Positions 1-12,706 of a stretch of DNA of 64,000 nt are shown in pieces. The position numbers and the translations under genes were made by a program. The stretch is taken from assembly GCF_000835495.1 (NCBI RefSeq), contig NW_015622546.1, positions 1,986,883 to 2,050,882 of the forward strand, written 5' to 3'. Every line of letters starts with the position of its first letter. Within the stretch, counting starts at the first letter, position 1. The stretch comes from Cladophialophora immunda. Lineage: Eukaryota; Ascomycota; Eurotiomycetes; Chaetothyriales; Herpotrichiellaceae. Under the pieces are notes generated by a model that was given only the letters and a program-made list of their open reading frames with translations, was not told where the DNA came from and ran no database searches.

Positions 1-3000
1 AAACAAGTCCGCCAGCAGATCCTTCCTACATGCCGCAAGATCGGGCGGTTGGAGGCTGTATGTGTCTTCAAAAGCATGGATACTCAACTGCCGGAAGAAC
101 GGGCGCAGAAGGGTAACGGGGTCCTCACTCGTTCGCGTCGTGTCTGTGCACAGCCATGGCGTCCGGGCTCCAGTGTCTGACACCGTGGGAAGCTCGGCCT
201 CGTGGCTCCCCTTGCTCACCATCAGGTCGGCGATTGCGGTGGACTTGAAGTCGTGCGGAGGGTATACTGCGTCAACCGTGTCGGTCACGAACAACCATTC
301 GTGCAGCTGGAACTCTTCTGGCTTCAGGAGAAGGAGGAGGTCCAACAACTTGGCTCCCTGCAGCTGTGAATAGCCCGTGAATACAGCCTCGCCTCCCTTC
401 TGCATGCTCATGAATAGTTCTCGAAGCTCGACATCTACTATTGGCCATAATGAGACTAGATGCATCTGAGTGAATGCCAACGTCAGAGCCCGAAGAACCA
501 GATAGACATCTCCGCGGGTGCTAGACGATGGAGACGAGGATGGGGTTGCCGTAAGGAGTTCCTCGAGTCTGTTGACAATCTGGCTGAGATCTGACACGAA
601 AGCATCCATGTCGCCAGCCAACAGAAGCAGAGCAATCCGCCTCAGGTTGAGCTGGGTCTTCCTGTCGGCCTCTGTTCGCGCAGCCGCAGCTCCAACACCA
701 AACATCAGCCCTGCCGTTGTGGGAGGTGTCAATCGGGACACAAAGTCGGCCATCAGCCCTTTATCAGAAAGCCAAAGCTGCTTCAATACTGGAAGCCATC
801 CAGTCTCAGCCAGCCAAGGAGCCGACTGGAAGAATTTGTTGTCGTTGATGGCATCCTGAATGTCTTTCTTCCAAACCTTGTTGTTCGGCTGGGATTTGGC
901 CATGAGAAGGACAAGCTGCAGGATATCCATGTTGACTGTTTGAGGAAATTGCTTCGATCGTAGAGCCGGTCCGGTAACATAGGTGGCCACGCCGGGAAGT
1001 GTGACATTTAGCCTGTCTTGATCTCCCAGTGCACTGCCGATGATAGGCAGGGCTTCACACAAGACCTCGATAGCGTTGCCAGCTTGTAACGTGCTCTTCC
1101 GCCGCATGGTTTTCGTACCCGTCGAATTGGAGACGTCCGGCAATGGCTGAGCAGTTGAGTCAAGTCCTGCAGGCCTTACCGTAAATATGGCTGTAAGAAG
1201 TCTCGCACACAGATCGCTCAGTTCTCGACGCATTTTAAAAACTTCCCCAAAATTGGTGTTTTCCATCTTCTGGCATAGGACCGCCACAAATTCCAGAAGC
1301 TTTAGCAGAATCTGACGGTGCGGCATAGGGTTGGCGAGAACCTCCCGCAGGAAGGCTGTGCAATCGGTCCAGATCTCTTCGAGCAGATCATCTTCAAGCG
1401 CGCTTGTGTAAGCAATCAGAAACGCCATCAACTCAGGTGCACTAACGTCCACTGACAAGCTGGATTTCTGAGACTGATCTAGGGCTGACGGGTTCGTCCG
1501 ATTGTAGATCGCATTAAATGTGGCAGGCATCATGAATTTCGGTCGCGCTCCGTCGAGGCTCTGCATCAAATTAAGAGTGATGTCTTGCTGGGAATCTCGG
1601 CGAGCCGCCTCAATCCACATGCCCATCAGTGTCTCAAGACATTCTTGCGGTTCAGCGTCCGCAAGATGCTCCAGAATCCTTCGGGTTCTCGTCCGCAACC
1701 GTGTGGAGATATACGCAAAGGATTTGTTGTCTGGTGCAGAATTTGATGGTATTTTGAGCATTCGCCAGGCCCAAATCTCCCCGCATAATTTGATCGTGTC
1801 TTGCATGCAGAGAATAACAGTCAGCCGATGATTCGCAATCGAGCGCGACTGAGATTTTTCTGAACTGTTCGGATTTGCCTCAACCCCTGAAGCGTGATCC
1901 ACAAGGTGCGTGTGCGCTCTTGCTAATATGTACTCAAGCCCGGCAAGTAAGTTATTGACCGATCTTTCTGGATTCCTCGCGATTCTGATAGATCTATCTC
2001 CATTAGCCTGGACGGAGACCCTCAGCCTTTCGTACAGCTGTTGCATCAGCGTAAAGTAGTCTTTAATCCGTTCACAGAAGCATGCTGTCAGTTTGAGCAT
2101 GTTCGCAAACAAATTTTGAGTCGAGTACAAGGGAATTGTGTTGCACAGAAGTGTGATCCATTTGTCAATCGTTGAATCAATAGCTGGAGAGGAGATGCCG
2201 GAAATCAAGATCGGGATTAGTTCACTGGGTGGACTGCCAAAGTTCGGTCTTGCGAATATTATCCGCAATAAATCCAGTATTTCTTCCTGCGAGGGGCTAT
2301 CCTGGGGCATGTCGGTCAGTTGCTTCAACAACAAACTTATCAGTTCATGGTGTTCCTGAACGTCCGTTTCTTCAATAATCAGTCGCAAGATTGACAAGGC
2401 AGTCGTGAATATTTCTTCCCCACTCTGTCGGTCTGCGATGTGCTCGATGCACATGTCCAGCACCACTTCTGAAAACCCCTCCCGTCCGAAGAGCTCATTG
2501 CGCTGCGCGTTCGACTGCCGCGCGAGAGCCAAGATCTTTCGAATCCTGTGCAAAGCGAGCAGGGAGAGCTGAGCGTTCGGTGTGTTGGTCGACTCGGCAT
2601 AGATGATTTTGAAGACTGGTCGAATAGAGGGCACATTGCTCAACCAGGTCCGCCTCCGGTCGTCTGGTAGAGAGGGGTCGAGCTCGTCGATAATGCTCAA
2701 GATCGGCTGCCTCAGGAGAGCCCAAGGCACTTCGTCCTCGTTGCCGTCATGCTTGGAAGAAAAAAGTTCGACATTGACCTCCGGAAAGCGAGTATGTGTC
2801 CACAGGGTCGAGAATCGCGCTAGTTGATCTTCGAGATGCTGCCCTTCCTTGTCTTGTTTGCACATTAGATCCGCTATCTTGCTATCCACGAGAAGAAGTT
2901 GCTGTGATATCATCCGGAGGTTCCAAATCTGTTCCACGGCCTCAACGTGGAATTGTGGAGTAGATGGTAGAAGAACTTCCCACAATTGTGCAATCAGCTC

Positions 3001-5019
3001 TGGTACCAGCCGGAGAAGGTATGGCTCTGTCAAAGTCGCCCTGCCAGGGTCGAATACATGCAAACTATCCACTATCCTCGCAATTGTTCGAATAGTTTCG
3101 TATTTGACAGTGATGTCTACCGCCGGGAGCTTCACTAAATCATATAGGCGATCTCCAAGTTCCAGGTCACGCAGTGGCTCAAAGTTGCTGGTTCTGGCTA
3201 TAGCTTTGACGAGACTGTTGGTGAGAGGTCCGAGTAGTGTCTTGCTGGATGGGTGATTCAGGCAGTCCAGAATGATGAGTGCGATGTTTCGGAGCAGAAG
3301 TTGAGCGGCGGCAGTTGGAGGGATCAGGTCAAAAATAGCCTTCTTCACGTAAGACGACTCTTCGTAAAGTGTCTTCAGCTTCATGAGCCAACCCTCCTTC
3401 GATATTTGGCCGAGTGCTTCGGAAGGAAGGCCTCCCGGATGAGCTGGCAATAAGCTCAGGAGAGCCTCCATGAGTCTTGCTAATCGCTCCTGGTAGAAAT
3501 CGTCTCGGTCATTAGCTTTGTGCGGTTCAGATTGCATCCTTTCAAGGAGCATTTCTGAAATTGCTAGGCACAGCATGGGTAGATGAATAGTCGTCATTTC
3601 CTCCTCTTGCAGGTTGAAATTTGAGAAGATAAATCCAATAAGATCTAGATCCCCTCGTACAAGCAGACTAAAGAGCTGATTGGTGATGAGCTGGGGTTCA
3701 ATCGCGTCGAAGAACACATTGGCACTCCGGAATACCTCGTCGAACGACGACTGCGAAGGAGCGGCTGTCTGATACTTTTGCAGATCCTGCATAGCTGGAA
3801 CGAACAGCTCTTCGACAGGTAGCTTTCCGATGATCCAGCGGTCCATCAATGAAAGCATGATGCGGAAAGGACGGGCTCTGTCGACAGGGAGCAATGAGTC
3901 TCTGTGAAGCATTTTCTCAAGACTCCGAATCACGGGCTTGAGACCATATGCAACAAAATAATCGTGCCTCGTGTGCACCTTCTCCTGTACTTTAGGGGCC
4001 GTGGGTGTTGGCACCTCGACACCAGAGCCAGGTACCATGTCTGTTGACCCCTCTCGCTTATCTTCTCTGCCGATGAACCAGGTCCACAAGCGGCGGTTGA
4101 GACTCATATCCCTTCGGAGGACGACCGACATTGCAGACATTACAAGGATGTCCAAATCCGACGGTACAACGAGTGATTGAAGCATTGGAGCGTTGAGAGG
4201 CAGATGGGATACTAAGAGATCGAGAAACCCGCGTTGAACCAAGGGTTGTTCGTCTTGGAGTCCCGTAGCAAAGCATCGAACAAGTAAACCAGGCTCAGGA
4301 GTTGTTACAGCCTTGATGGCCTCTTGCAATGCTTCGGTTGCTTCTCCTTCTTGAGAGCCGTCATCAGGTGCCTGACCTGTCACCGGACCTAGCCTGGGGA
4401 GCTGCCGTATCAGGTAGACCAATGCACCCGGACGCTTGGACGTACTCGTAATGGATGCTAGAAACAGGCTTTGCCAGAAGAACTCCTCGCTACCGTCATC
4501 TGCAAAGATCTGTCGTAAGCGGTTGACAGTGTTCAAAGTGCGGTCAAAGTCTTCGCTGTTCTCCTCTTCGATTCCCGGGAGCAGAGACAAAATGATCGCT
4601 CTTAAAGCGGGCCTCAGTGCGTGGCTGGACAATCGCAAGAGATGTTCATCGTAGAGGGAGAGGAATAGAGGCCTTGTTGTCAATGTGGCAAACGTGAGGG
4701 TATGAGATACCCCAGGAAACCAAATGGGCAGGTCTCGAGACAGTCCATCTTTCCGCAATAGAGAGAAAATTAGGCTGTAGACTTCCAAGGCTTTTTGATG
4801 CACGCCCGATGGCAGAGATGGCTTCAAACATAGTGCCAGATACTTGGCCAGAGTTGATTTGAATGGCACTTCTGCGTCAGGAGGAGATGCTTGTAAAGCC
4901 TTCGCCAACCGGCTTAAGAAGGCGATATAGTCGGCCCATTCATTTGTGGCATCCCACAAGCCCAGCGCTCTCTCAACACCCGCATGATAGCGGCGAATCG
5001 CTTTGGTGTCAGTGGTCAT
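1..5019 (-). CDS. DOP1: Dopey/DOP1 family protein, 3' end cut by window edge
   Basis: Large peripheral membrane protein of the Golgi/endosome system that works with the MON2 scaffold and phospholipid flippase in membrane traffic. The frame opens at ATG 5019 and stays open to base 1 (1,673 codons) where I checked it; no stop lies in the window, so the C-terminus is missing (fungal DopA-type proteins are about 1,800 residues). The first 45 residues carry the Dopey N-terminal signature: an ERALG.WD stretch, then EWADYIAFLSRL and KALQ. The leftmost codons still read as sensible protein (TLLRPFFRQLSIHAFEDTYS), matching the conserved Dopey C-terminal region. No intron is needed. It is divergent from MON1 across about 590 bp. 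Identity is from recognised family sequence; boundary and strand are seen directly. Confidence 0.88.
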   Translation of the reverse strand, partial: MTTDTKAIRRYHAGVERALGLWDATNEWADYIAFLSRLAKALQASPPDAEVPFKSTLAKYLALCLKPSLPSGVHQKALEVYSLIFSLLRKDGLSRDLPIWFPGVSHTLTFATLTTRPLFLSLYDEHLLRLSSHALRPALRAIILSLLPGIEEENSEDFDRTLNTVNRLRQIFADDGSEEFFWQSLFLASITSTSKRPGALVYLIRQLPRLGPVTGQAPDDGSQEGEATEALQEAIKAVTTPEPGLLVRCFATGLQDEQPLVQRGFLDLLVSHLPLNAPMLQSLVVPSDLDILVMSAMSVVLRRDMSLNRRLWTWFIGREDKREGSTDMVPGSGVEVPTPTAPKVQEKVHTRHDYFVAYGLKPVIRSLEKMLHRDSLLPVDRARPFRIMLSLMDRWIIGKLPVEELFVPAMQDLQKYQTAAPSQSSFDEVFRSANVFFDAIEPQLITNQLFSLLVRGDLDLIGFIFSNFNLQEEEMTTIHLPMLCLAISEMLLERMQSEPHKANDRDDFYQERLARLMEALLSLLPAHPGGLPSEALGQISKEGWLMKLKTLYEESSYVKKAIFDLIPPTAAAQLLLRNIALIILDCLNHPSSKTLLGPLTNSLVKAIARTSNFEPLRDLELGDRLYDLVKLPAVDITVKYETIRTIARIVDSLHVFDPGRATLTEPYLLRLVPELIAQLWEVLLPSTPQFHVEAVEQIWNLRMISQQLLLVDSKIADLMCKQDKEGQHLEDQLARFSTLWTHTRFPEVNVELFSSKHDGNEDEVPWALLRQPILSIIDELDPSLPDDRRRTWLSNVPSIRPVFKIIYAESTNTPNAQLSLLALHRIRKILALARQSNAQRNELFGREGFSEVVLDMCIEHIADRQSGEEIFTTALSILRLIIEETDVQEHHELISLLLKQLTDMPQDSPSQEEILDLLRIIFARPNFGSPPSELIPILISGISSPAIDSTIDKWITLLCNTIPLYSTQNLFANMLKLTACFCERIKDYFTLMQQLYERLRVSVQANGDRSIRIARNPERSVNNLLAGLEYILARAHTHLVDHASGVEANPNSSEKSQSRSIANHRLTVILCMQDTIKLCGEIWAWRMLKIPSNSAPDNKSFAYISTRLRTRTRRILEHLADAEPQECLETLMGMWIEAARRDSQQDITLNLMQSLDGARPKFMMPATFNAIYNRTNPSALDQSQKSSLSVDVSAPELMAFLIAYTSALEDDLLEEIWTDCTAFLREVLANPMPHRQILLKLLEFVAVLCQKMENTNFGEVFKMRRELSDLCARLLTAIFTVRPAGLDSTAQPLPDVSNSTGTKTMRRKSTLQAGNAIEVLCEALPIIGSALGDQDRLNVTLPGVATYVTGPALRSKQFPQTVNMDILQLVLLMAKSQPNNKVWKKDIQDAINDNKFFQSAPWLAETGWLPVLKQLWLSDKGLMADFVSRLTPPTTAGLMFGVGAAAARTEADRKTQLNLRRIALLLLAGDMDAFVSDLSQIVNRLEELLTATPSSSPSSSTRGDVYLVLRALTLAFTQMHLVSLWPIVDVELRELFMSMQKGGEAVFTGYSQLQGAKLLDLLLLLKPEEFQLHEWLFVTDTVDAVYPPHDFKSTAIADLMVSKGSHEAELPTVSDTGARTPWLCTDTTRTSEDPVTLLRPFFRQLSIHAFEDTYSLQPPDLAACRKDLLADLF

Positions 5020-5612
5020 GACGAACTTGTCGGCAGCACAGCACTGGCATTGCCAGTTTCAGTTACCGGCAGGTCAAGTTATTGGCCATCGAGGCTTTGT
5101 ATCAAGGGGGTGAGCAAGGTCGACACTTGACAAATTGAGAACGAGATGTTGTCGGAGCAGGCTCAAAGCTGGCATGATCTGTCTGAGATATTGAGTGAAT
5201 TCGGCGGTGTCGACTAGGGCGGCACTGAGAGGGCGGTGCAATCTTGACTTGATTTTGGCGATATATGAGGGACTTCGGTGTTGACGAAGACACGGTGGTT
5301 CTCCCCAAAAGTCGACGAGGGCGACGAGGCAGCCGCCAAGCCCAAGGCCCGCGCCCATCCTCAATCCTCCATCCTCACATCATCCATCCGCAGTCCGCTG
5401 ATTGTTGTCTGTTCCCGTTGGCATCGAGGTCGTCGTCGATCTACTCTCCGACGTGATGACAGGAGTCCTTCCCCGCGATCATGGACGCCATGAGCAATGA
5501 CCAAAACGCGGGAAAGAGCGCCTATGATGGAGGCTAGCCCCAAAATTGGACAGCCAACAACCTCACAATTAACAAGCTGACGAAGACAGCTCCCAGTACA
5601 CTGATTTTCAGA
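5020..5612. promoter_or_regulatory. Bidirectional promoter region DOP1/MON1
   Basis: 593 bp between the divergent starts of DOP1 and MON1. It contains only short overlapping frames without recognisable domains. No TATA box is obvious. It must hold both 5' leaders. Confidence 0.6.
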
Positions 5613-7442
5613 ATGGATGGTGCCGACAATACCACTTCCGGGACAACGAGGAGTCGTCAGGCTTCGACCGCCTCAGAGGGAGACCGCCCTCCCCTTCCTC
5701 CCAGACCCAGCGAATTAAGCCTCATGCAAGCCATGCCCTCTACAGGTCACTCTTCTCGTCCTCCGACTCGAGGCCTTGTTGCAGGGGCAACAACGGCCGT
5801 GTCCATGACCGACGTCAATGCTTATAACCGTCCCGACGGCTCCAAAGAGCTGCGCGTCAGTGCTTCTCGTACGCCCTCCAGCCACTCAATTCGTCCCTCT
5901 CCCAGCAACAAAACCAGTGATGTTGGGGAGGACAATTCCAGCATCAGAAGCTATGCACCAATTGGCCGGTATATCCATGACGCGGAAAGCATATTCGAGG
6001 GAGACATCCAAGAAGAACAAAATCTCTCTGCGTCGGTTAGCAGCTCCCGAGGATTGTTCGAGACAGAATCGGACAGCCTGTATGACGAGGGTGACGTCGA
6101 TTTTGATAAGGAGTTTGAAGAGGTGGACGAGAAGATTGTTGGCGAAGAGGTGGCCCAAAAGCTCTGGATATCCAAGCGCAAGCATTTTATCATCTTATCT
6201 GCAGCCGGTAAGCCTATTTATACTAGGCATGGATCGGATGCGATCATTTCGAGCTATGTTGGTATCATTCAGGCTATCATCTCCTCATACTCAGATGCAG
6301 GTGACCAGCTGGGAAGTTTCCAGGCAGGTGGCGTTCTATTTGTCGTCCTCTCACAGACAAATCTATTCCTCGTAGGAATCACAAGCCTTCCGGAAAGCGA
6401 GGCGCAGGTCCGAGTTCAGCTTGAAGCCCTTTATATGCAGATCTTGTCGACTTTGACATTACCAACTTTGACGCATATTTTCTCGGTTCGCCCGTCGACC
6501 GACCTCAGACGGCCATTGCAAGGCACCGAAGTACTGCTGTCGTCTCTGGCAGACAGTTTCACGCGAGGCTCGCCGTCTGCACTCTTGTCTGCTCTTGAAT
6601 GCTTGAAGATCAGAAAGTCGCACCGCAACATTATCAACAGTACGATGATCAAAGCCCGAGTCGACGACCTGCTCTATGGGCTTGTGGTTGCTGGAGGTAG
6701 ACTGGTCAGCGTCATCCGGCCGAAGAAACACTCGCTGCACCCAAGTGATCTGCAGTTGATTTTCAACATGCTCTTCGAAGCTGAGGGAGTCAAGGCTGGT
6801 GGAGGGGACTCTTGGATACCCGTCTGTCTTCCCGGCTTCAACAACACCGGCTATCTATACATGTATGTGAGCTTCCTTGACATGGGTGGGGAGCAGGTCC
6901 GCGAAATGGCCCAGAACGAACGCATCGCCAAAGAGGACTCGGTGGCCATCATCCTCCTGAGCGCCAACAGGGAGAGCTTCGAAGACTTGCAAAGTATGAA
7001 GAACTATCTTGTCCACGAATTTCGCCGTAACAAGAGCATGCACATCATCCATGCAGCTGTCCAGGCCGGCCGACCCGCACCTACAGACATCATCGCCGGC
7101 ACCGTCCTGAGGCATTTCCTATACAAATCAAAAGGCAACGTCCAATTTTTTATGCCGTCTTTCTCGCCGGGCTTTGAGACATTGAAACAGCGGAGACGAT
7201 TGATGTCGTTGTACCACAATCTCCATGCCAGTGTGCATGCCAAAAATGCCGCAGTTAAGGTCCACCACAGTGTTGGAGTATCGGCAACGGCGCTGGCTTG
7301 GGTCACGCCCATGTTTGAGCTCTATTGCGTGGCCGGTCCAACAGCGTCAAGGAATGCGTTGGCACAGAGTGCGAATAAGGTGGTACAGTGGGTGCAGCGG
7401 GAGGAGGAGCGGATTTTTATTATTGGCGGTGCGGTATTTTGA
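5613..7442 (+). CDS. MON1: Vacuolar fusion protein MON1
   Basis: Subunit of the Mon1-Ccz1 complex, the guanine nucleotide exchange factor that activates the Rab7-type GTPase Ypt7 on late endosomes, vacuoles and autophagosomes. The single exon encodes 609 residues. Residues 1-150 are low-complexity and Ser/Pro rich; the conserved Mon1 core begins near residue 183 with LWISKRKHFIILSAAGKPIY (longin domain) and runs through the FSVRPSTDLR and LECLKIRKSHRNIINSTM blocks to the C-terminal IFIIGGAVF. The start is the first ATG of the frame. The gene converges with the decarboxylase downstream (104 bp gap) and is divergent from DOP1. Family assignment is confident. Confidence 0.95.
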   Translation: MDGADNTTSGTTRSRQASTASEGDRPPLPPRPSELSLMQAMPSTGHSSRPPTRGLVAGATTAVSMTDVNAYNRPDGSKELRVSASRTPSSHSIRPSPSNKTSDVGEDNSSIRSYAPIGRYIHDAESIFEGDIQEEQNLSASVSSSRGLFETESDSLYDEGDVDFDKEFEEVDEKIVGEEVAQKLWISKRKHFIILSAAGKPIYTRHGSDAIISSYVGIIQAIISSYSDAGDQLGSFQAGGVLFVVLSQTNLFLVGITSLPESEAQVRVQLEALYMQILSTLTLPTLTHIFSVRPSTDLRRPLQGTEVLLSSLADSFTRGSPSALLSALECLKIRKSHRNIINSTMIKARVDDLLYGLVVAGGRLVSVIRPKKHSLHPSDLQLIFNMLFEAEGVKAGGGDSWIPVCLPGFNNTGYLYMYVSFLDMGGEQVREMAQNERIAKEDSVAIILLSANRESFEDLQSMKNYLVHEFRRNKSMHIIHAAVQAGRPAPTDIIAGTVLRHFLYKSKGNVQFFMPSFSPGFETLKQRRRLMSLYHNLHASVHAKNAAVKVHHSVGVSATALAWVTPMFELYCVAGPTASRNALAQSANKVVQWVQREEERIFIIGGAVF

Positions 7443-7546
7443 TCTGTATATAGGGAATCATTCGAAGCAGGACGGGCTCGCATCTTGCAGTGATAGTTCC
7501 GCCAACCCTCGACCGAGCCTTTGTCGTCGCCTTCCAAGCCGATGCT

Positions 7547-9232
7547 TCACCCTCGTCCCCCAGCCACCTCATCCAGAACTTTCTCGATCAATTTGCCATC
7601 TCTCTCCTGATCGACTTTCCAATTACTTATCGCAATCCTTGCTGCGGGCCTCCCATCCCAAACGGTCCCCGTCATGTAGATCTTCCCGGTTTCATTCACC
7701 TTCCTCACAAAGTCTCTCATCAGTTCCTCGTCTTTTACCCTAAACAAGACCACCATAAATGTCTTCGCCAGAGTTTCTTGTTCACTCTCCCGGCCACTCC
7801 GCGCGGGTAGGAGGTCGAACCTTGCGTCTCTGAGTAGCCAACTGCTCACCCTCCTTGCCAGTTTAACCTGGCGCGTCAACATGTCGAGATAACCGGCCCT
7901 GCCGTATGCCATGAGCGTCGCATATACAGGCAGCGCGCGGAATCTGCGCGAGTTCTCAATCCCGATGTTCAACGGGCTCTGGATCGCGTCGTAAGCATCC
8001 ACGCCAGCGTCTGCGTTGCTCGTCGAGGTGCTAGCAGGGGCGGTGGTGGTGGCGCTGGTGAGATACGCCGCGTTGCCGTTCTGGAAGACATCTTCACACA
8101 GGCCCTTGTGGCGGGTGAAGAAGACGCCGCAGTCGTAGGGGACGTTGAGCAGTTTGTGACAGTCCCCGGTGATAGAGTCGGCGAGCTCGAGGCCGTCGAC
8201 TCCACGGATTATCGCGTCGAACTCTGTCCGGCTGGCGTTGTCTGGGGGAAAGACGCGGCCAAAGAGCCCGAAGGCGCCGTCGACATGGACCCAAACTCCA
8301 AATTCGTCACAGATCCGGCGGATACGGGTCATCTGGTCGAGCGAGTCCGTGGCGAAGCGGCCGGTGTTGACTTCTCCGGCGGAGATGGCCAGGATGTTGA
8401 CGACGTCCTGTCTTGCCGCCTCCTCGCTCAAGCGGGCGAGGTCGATCTGCAGGCCGTCGCCCTGCGAAGAGGAAATCGAAATGACGTTCTTCCTTCCTAT
8501 GCCCACGATACTGGCTGCTTTGGCGATGCTGGAATGAGGCAACGTGCTGAGCACCTGGATCTTCCGGAGACCGGCTTGGTACATGAGTTCTGGGACACCG
8601 TGCTCGCCACAACTCAGGCCGGCGTCCGAGATGCCTCGCCTCTGCAGAGCCTTTCGGAGTACGAATTCCCTCCCCAGTGCCAGGCCCACGACGTTGCTCG
8701 CCGTCGCGCCGGTAGTAAACGTCCCGCCGCCCCCAGAGCTGCGTTTCCCGATCCCCCACTCCGCGTCCGGCAGCCGGAACAACTGCACGAGCAGATTCAA
8801 GGTGGCGACTTCGAGGGTCGTCGCGATGGTCTCTCGCGGTAGGTGGACCTGGACATTTTGGTCGTAGATAGAGCTGAGGAAGTCGCCTAGCAGGGCCGCC
8901 GGAGTGGCGCCGCCGGTCACGAAGCCGTAATAGTTTGGCGAGAGCGAGGAGAGATTGAGATACGGAAGAATGCTGGTCGTGAGGTGCGTTGCTAATCCTG
9001 CGAGGGCCTCGTTGCCGTCTGCCTTTCCCTGCCTATCGCCAGACGATGATGAAGTAGGGAGAACCTGATCGAGTTTGGCAAGTGGCACAGTCGGGATGTC
9101 TCGAGGCAAAACCGGAAACTTGGTTGTCGTCCCGTCCGAGGGCCCCAGGTGTTGCGAGACCGCAAGGTTAGGCGAAGATAATATATTTTGCAAAGTTCTC
9201 AAGGCCTCCGCGAGGCCCGTTCTCGGGTCCAT
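7547..9232 (-). CDS. PLP-dependent decarboxylase (group II amino-acid decarboxylase fold)
   Basis: Encodes 561 residues with the pyridoxal-dependent decarboxylase fold. Visible motifs: NYYGFVTGGATPAALLGD near the N-terminus, the TTGATASNV segment that holds the cofactor phosphate, HVDGAFG with the Asp that pairs with the pyridine nitrogen, and GDCHKLLNVPYDCG, whose Lys (about residue 360) should form the Schiff base. The frame extends upstream to a GTG at 9295, but the first ATG is at 9232 with a good context (A at -3, G at +4), so I start there. The substrate cannot be read from the sequence; relatives include glutamate/tyrosine/diaminobutyrate decarboxylases. A Ser/Ala/Thr-rich insertion lies shortly after the active-site Lys. 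No intron is needed. Confidence 0.85.
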   Translation of the reverse strand: MDPRTGLAEALRTLQNILSSPNLAVSQHLGPSDGTTTKFPVLPRDIPTVPLAKLDQVLPTSSSSGDRQGKADGNEALAGLATHLTTSILPYLNLSSLSPNYYGFVTGGATPAALLGDFLSSIYDQNVQVHLPRETIATTLEVATLNLLVQLFRLPDAEWGIGKRSSGGGGTFTTGATASNVVGLALGREFVLRKALQRRGISDAGLSCGEHGVPELMYQAGLRKIQVLSTLPHSSIAKAASIVGIGRKNVISISSSQGDGLQIDLARLSEEAARQDVVNILAISAGEVNTGRFATDSLDQMTRIRRICDEFGVWVHVDGAFGLFGRVFPPDNASRTEFDAIIRGVDGLELADSITGDCHKLLNVPYDCGVFFTRHKGLCEDVFQNGNAAYLTSATTTAPASTSTSNADAGVDAYDAIQSPLNIGIENSRRFRALPVYATLMAYGRAGYLDMLTRQVKLARRVSSWLLRDARFDLLPARSGRESEQETLAKTFMVVLFRVKDEELMRDFVRKVNETGKIYMTGTVWDGRPAARIAISNWKVDQERDGKLIEKVLDEVAGGRG

Positions 9233-11358
<2,126 letters not shown>

Positions 11359-11631
11359 TTTCGACGGCCGTAGGAGGGTGGGGAGACAGTGGACTGGTCT
11401 TAACATTCCAATGAAGCTCTACAGAGCTCGTCTGACCCGTATAGCAGCTCAGTTATCCCAGATATCACGTCCGTTTGGGATGCAAATACAGCGGAACATA
11501 TAAACAGGACATAAAGAAGGTTCACCGCGGCGACGTGGGCGACTTTGCTTCTTCTTTTGGCTACCAAAGCAATCTACCTCCCTAGTTCTTGAATCGTGGA
11601 CGCGAAGAGGTCAAACGTGAGTTGAAACACA

Positions 11632-12706
11632 TCAATAAGGCTTCATCCCCGCCACTCGCAACAGGCGATCAGTCAACTCCGGCGGCTCAAGAGGCTCGCT
11701 CCTATTCCGCGGATCGGCCGACCCGTCCGGGAGATACGCCAGCAGATCGCGGGGGAAGATGTTGTCGTGCGCCCAGTGCGTCGTGGCGCCGTGGTCGCGG
11801 AATATCTGCCGCTTGGCCTCGAGGGACTCCTCGCTCGCCAGCTTCGCGGGCGAGTACGACACGTAAATCACCGTGCGGATGGTGTTGCTCGCCGCCGTCG
11901 GCTCCGCGCCCCAATGGACGGTCCGCGAGTCCCAGAGGATCAGGTCGCCCGGGTCGACCTCGACCTTGACGGGCTCCAGCCCTTTGTCGGTGAAATACTC
12001 CATTTCCTTCTCGTCGAACGGCCGCCAGTCGATCTTCTCCCACGACGACGGGTCGGTTTGGGTGTCGAAGTATTCTTCTACGTGGTTGTTGGACCGCGGG
12101 ATCACCACCAGGGACCCATCCTCCGGCCCTGCTTTACTCAGTGCAATGATGCCTTGGACACACTGTAACCCCTTCCTCAGGGGCGACTGGTCGACATGCG
12201 GCCACGAGGGTTTCCGCGGCTTGTCCTTTCGGTTGGGGAAAGTGACGTTCAGCGAGTCAAAGGACACCAGCAGCTCTTCCGTGTCCCACAGCTTTGCAAA
12301 TGCGTCGAAGACCCCGGGTTCCAGGCGGGCGTCCCACATGAATTTCTCGTGCACGACCGAGTAGTTCTCAAAGGTGTTGATGTCGGTCAGGACCGGGAGG
12401 TTCTCCTTAACCCAGGTGTCCGGGTTGTCCAGGTCGAGGGGTGTATTGAAGGATTTCAACCAGTCGAACGCTCGTTGTTGATAGTGCTTCGCCCTCTCGG
12501 CAGGGATGGCGCCTTTGATAACGGTGTACCCGTTGTTGAGGAGGTCATCACGCCAATCTCCGCAATGAGCCGCCAACCTAAATGTGCCAGGTCAATGGAA
12601 GGCATACCAACACGTTCACTCGGGCTGATTTTCCTTACGGGATGGTTGTGCCGTGAGATGGCCTCGATGTGATTGTCTGTGTAGTGGCGCTCTGAAGACT
12701 GCTCAT
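11632..12706 (-). CDS. Phytanoyl-CoA dioxygenase (PhyH)-like Fe(II)/2-oxoglutarate oxygenase
   Basis: Two exons: 12706-12639 and 12577-11632, joined across a 61-nt intron (donor GTAAGG, acceptor TTTAG); 337 residues. The main frame begins at a TTG, and the upstream exon supplies ATG in a good context (ACC ATG) with matching phase. Motifs: NNGYTVIKGAIPAERA at the N-terminus; WPHVDQSPL gives the HxD iron ligands; RTVHWGAEP gives the distal His; NTIRTVIYVSY gives the Arg that binds 2-oxoglutarate. So all cofactor residues are present. Fungal members hydroxylate diverse small molecules; the substrate is unknown. It converges on the upstream SDR and is divergent from the sugar transporter, consistent with a shared pathway. 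Confidence 0.83.

Noticed and set aside
8108..8842. Plus-strand open frame (244 codons) opposite the PLP decarboxylase
   Set aside because: Overlaps the catalytic part of the decarboxylase in antisense; no family resemblance.
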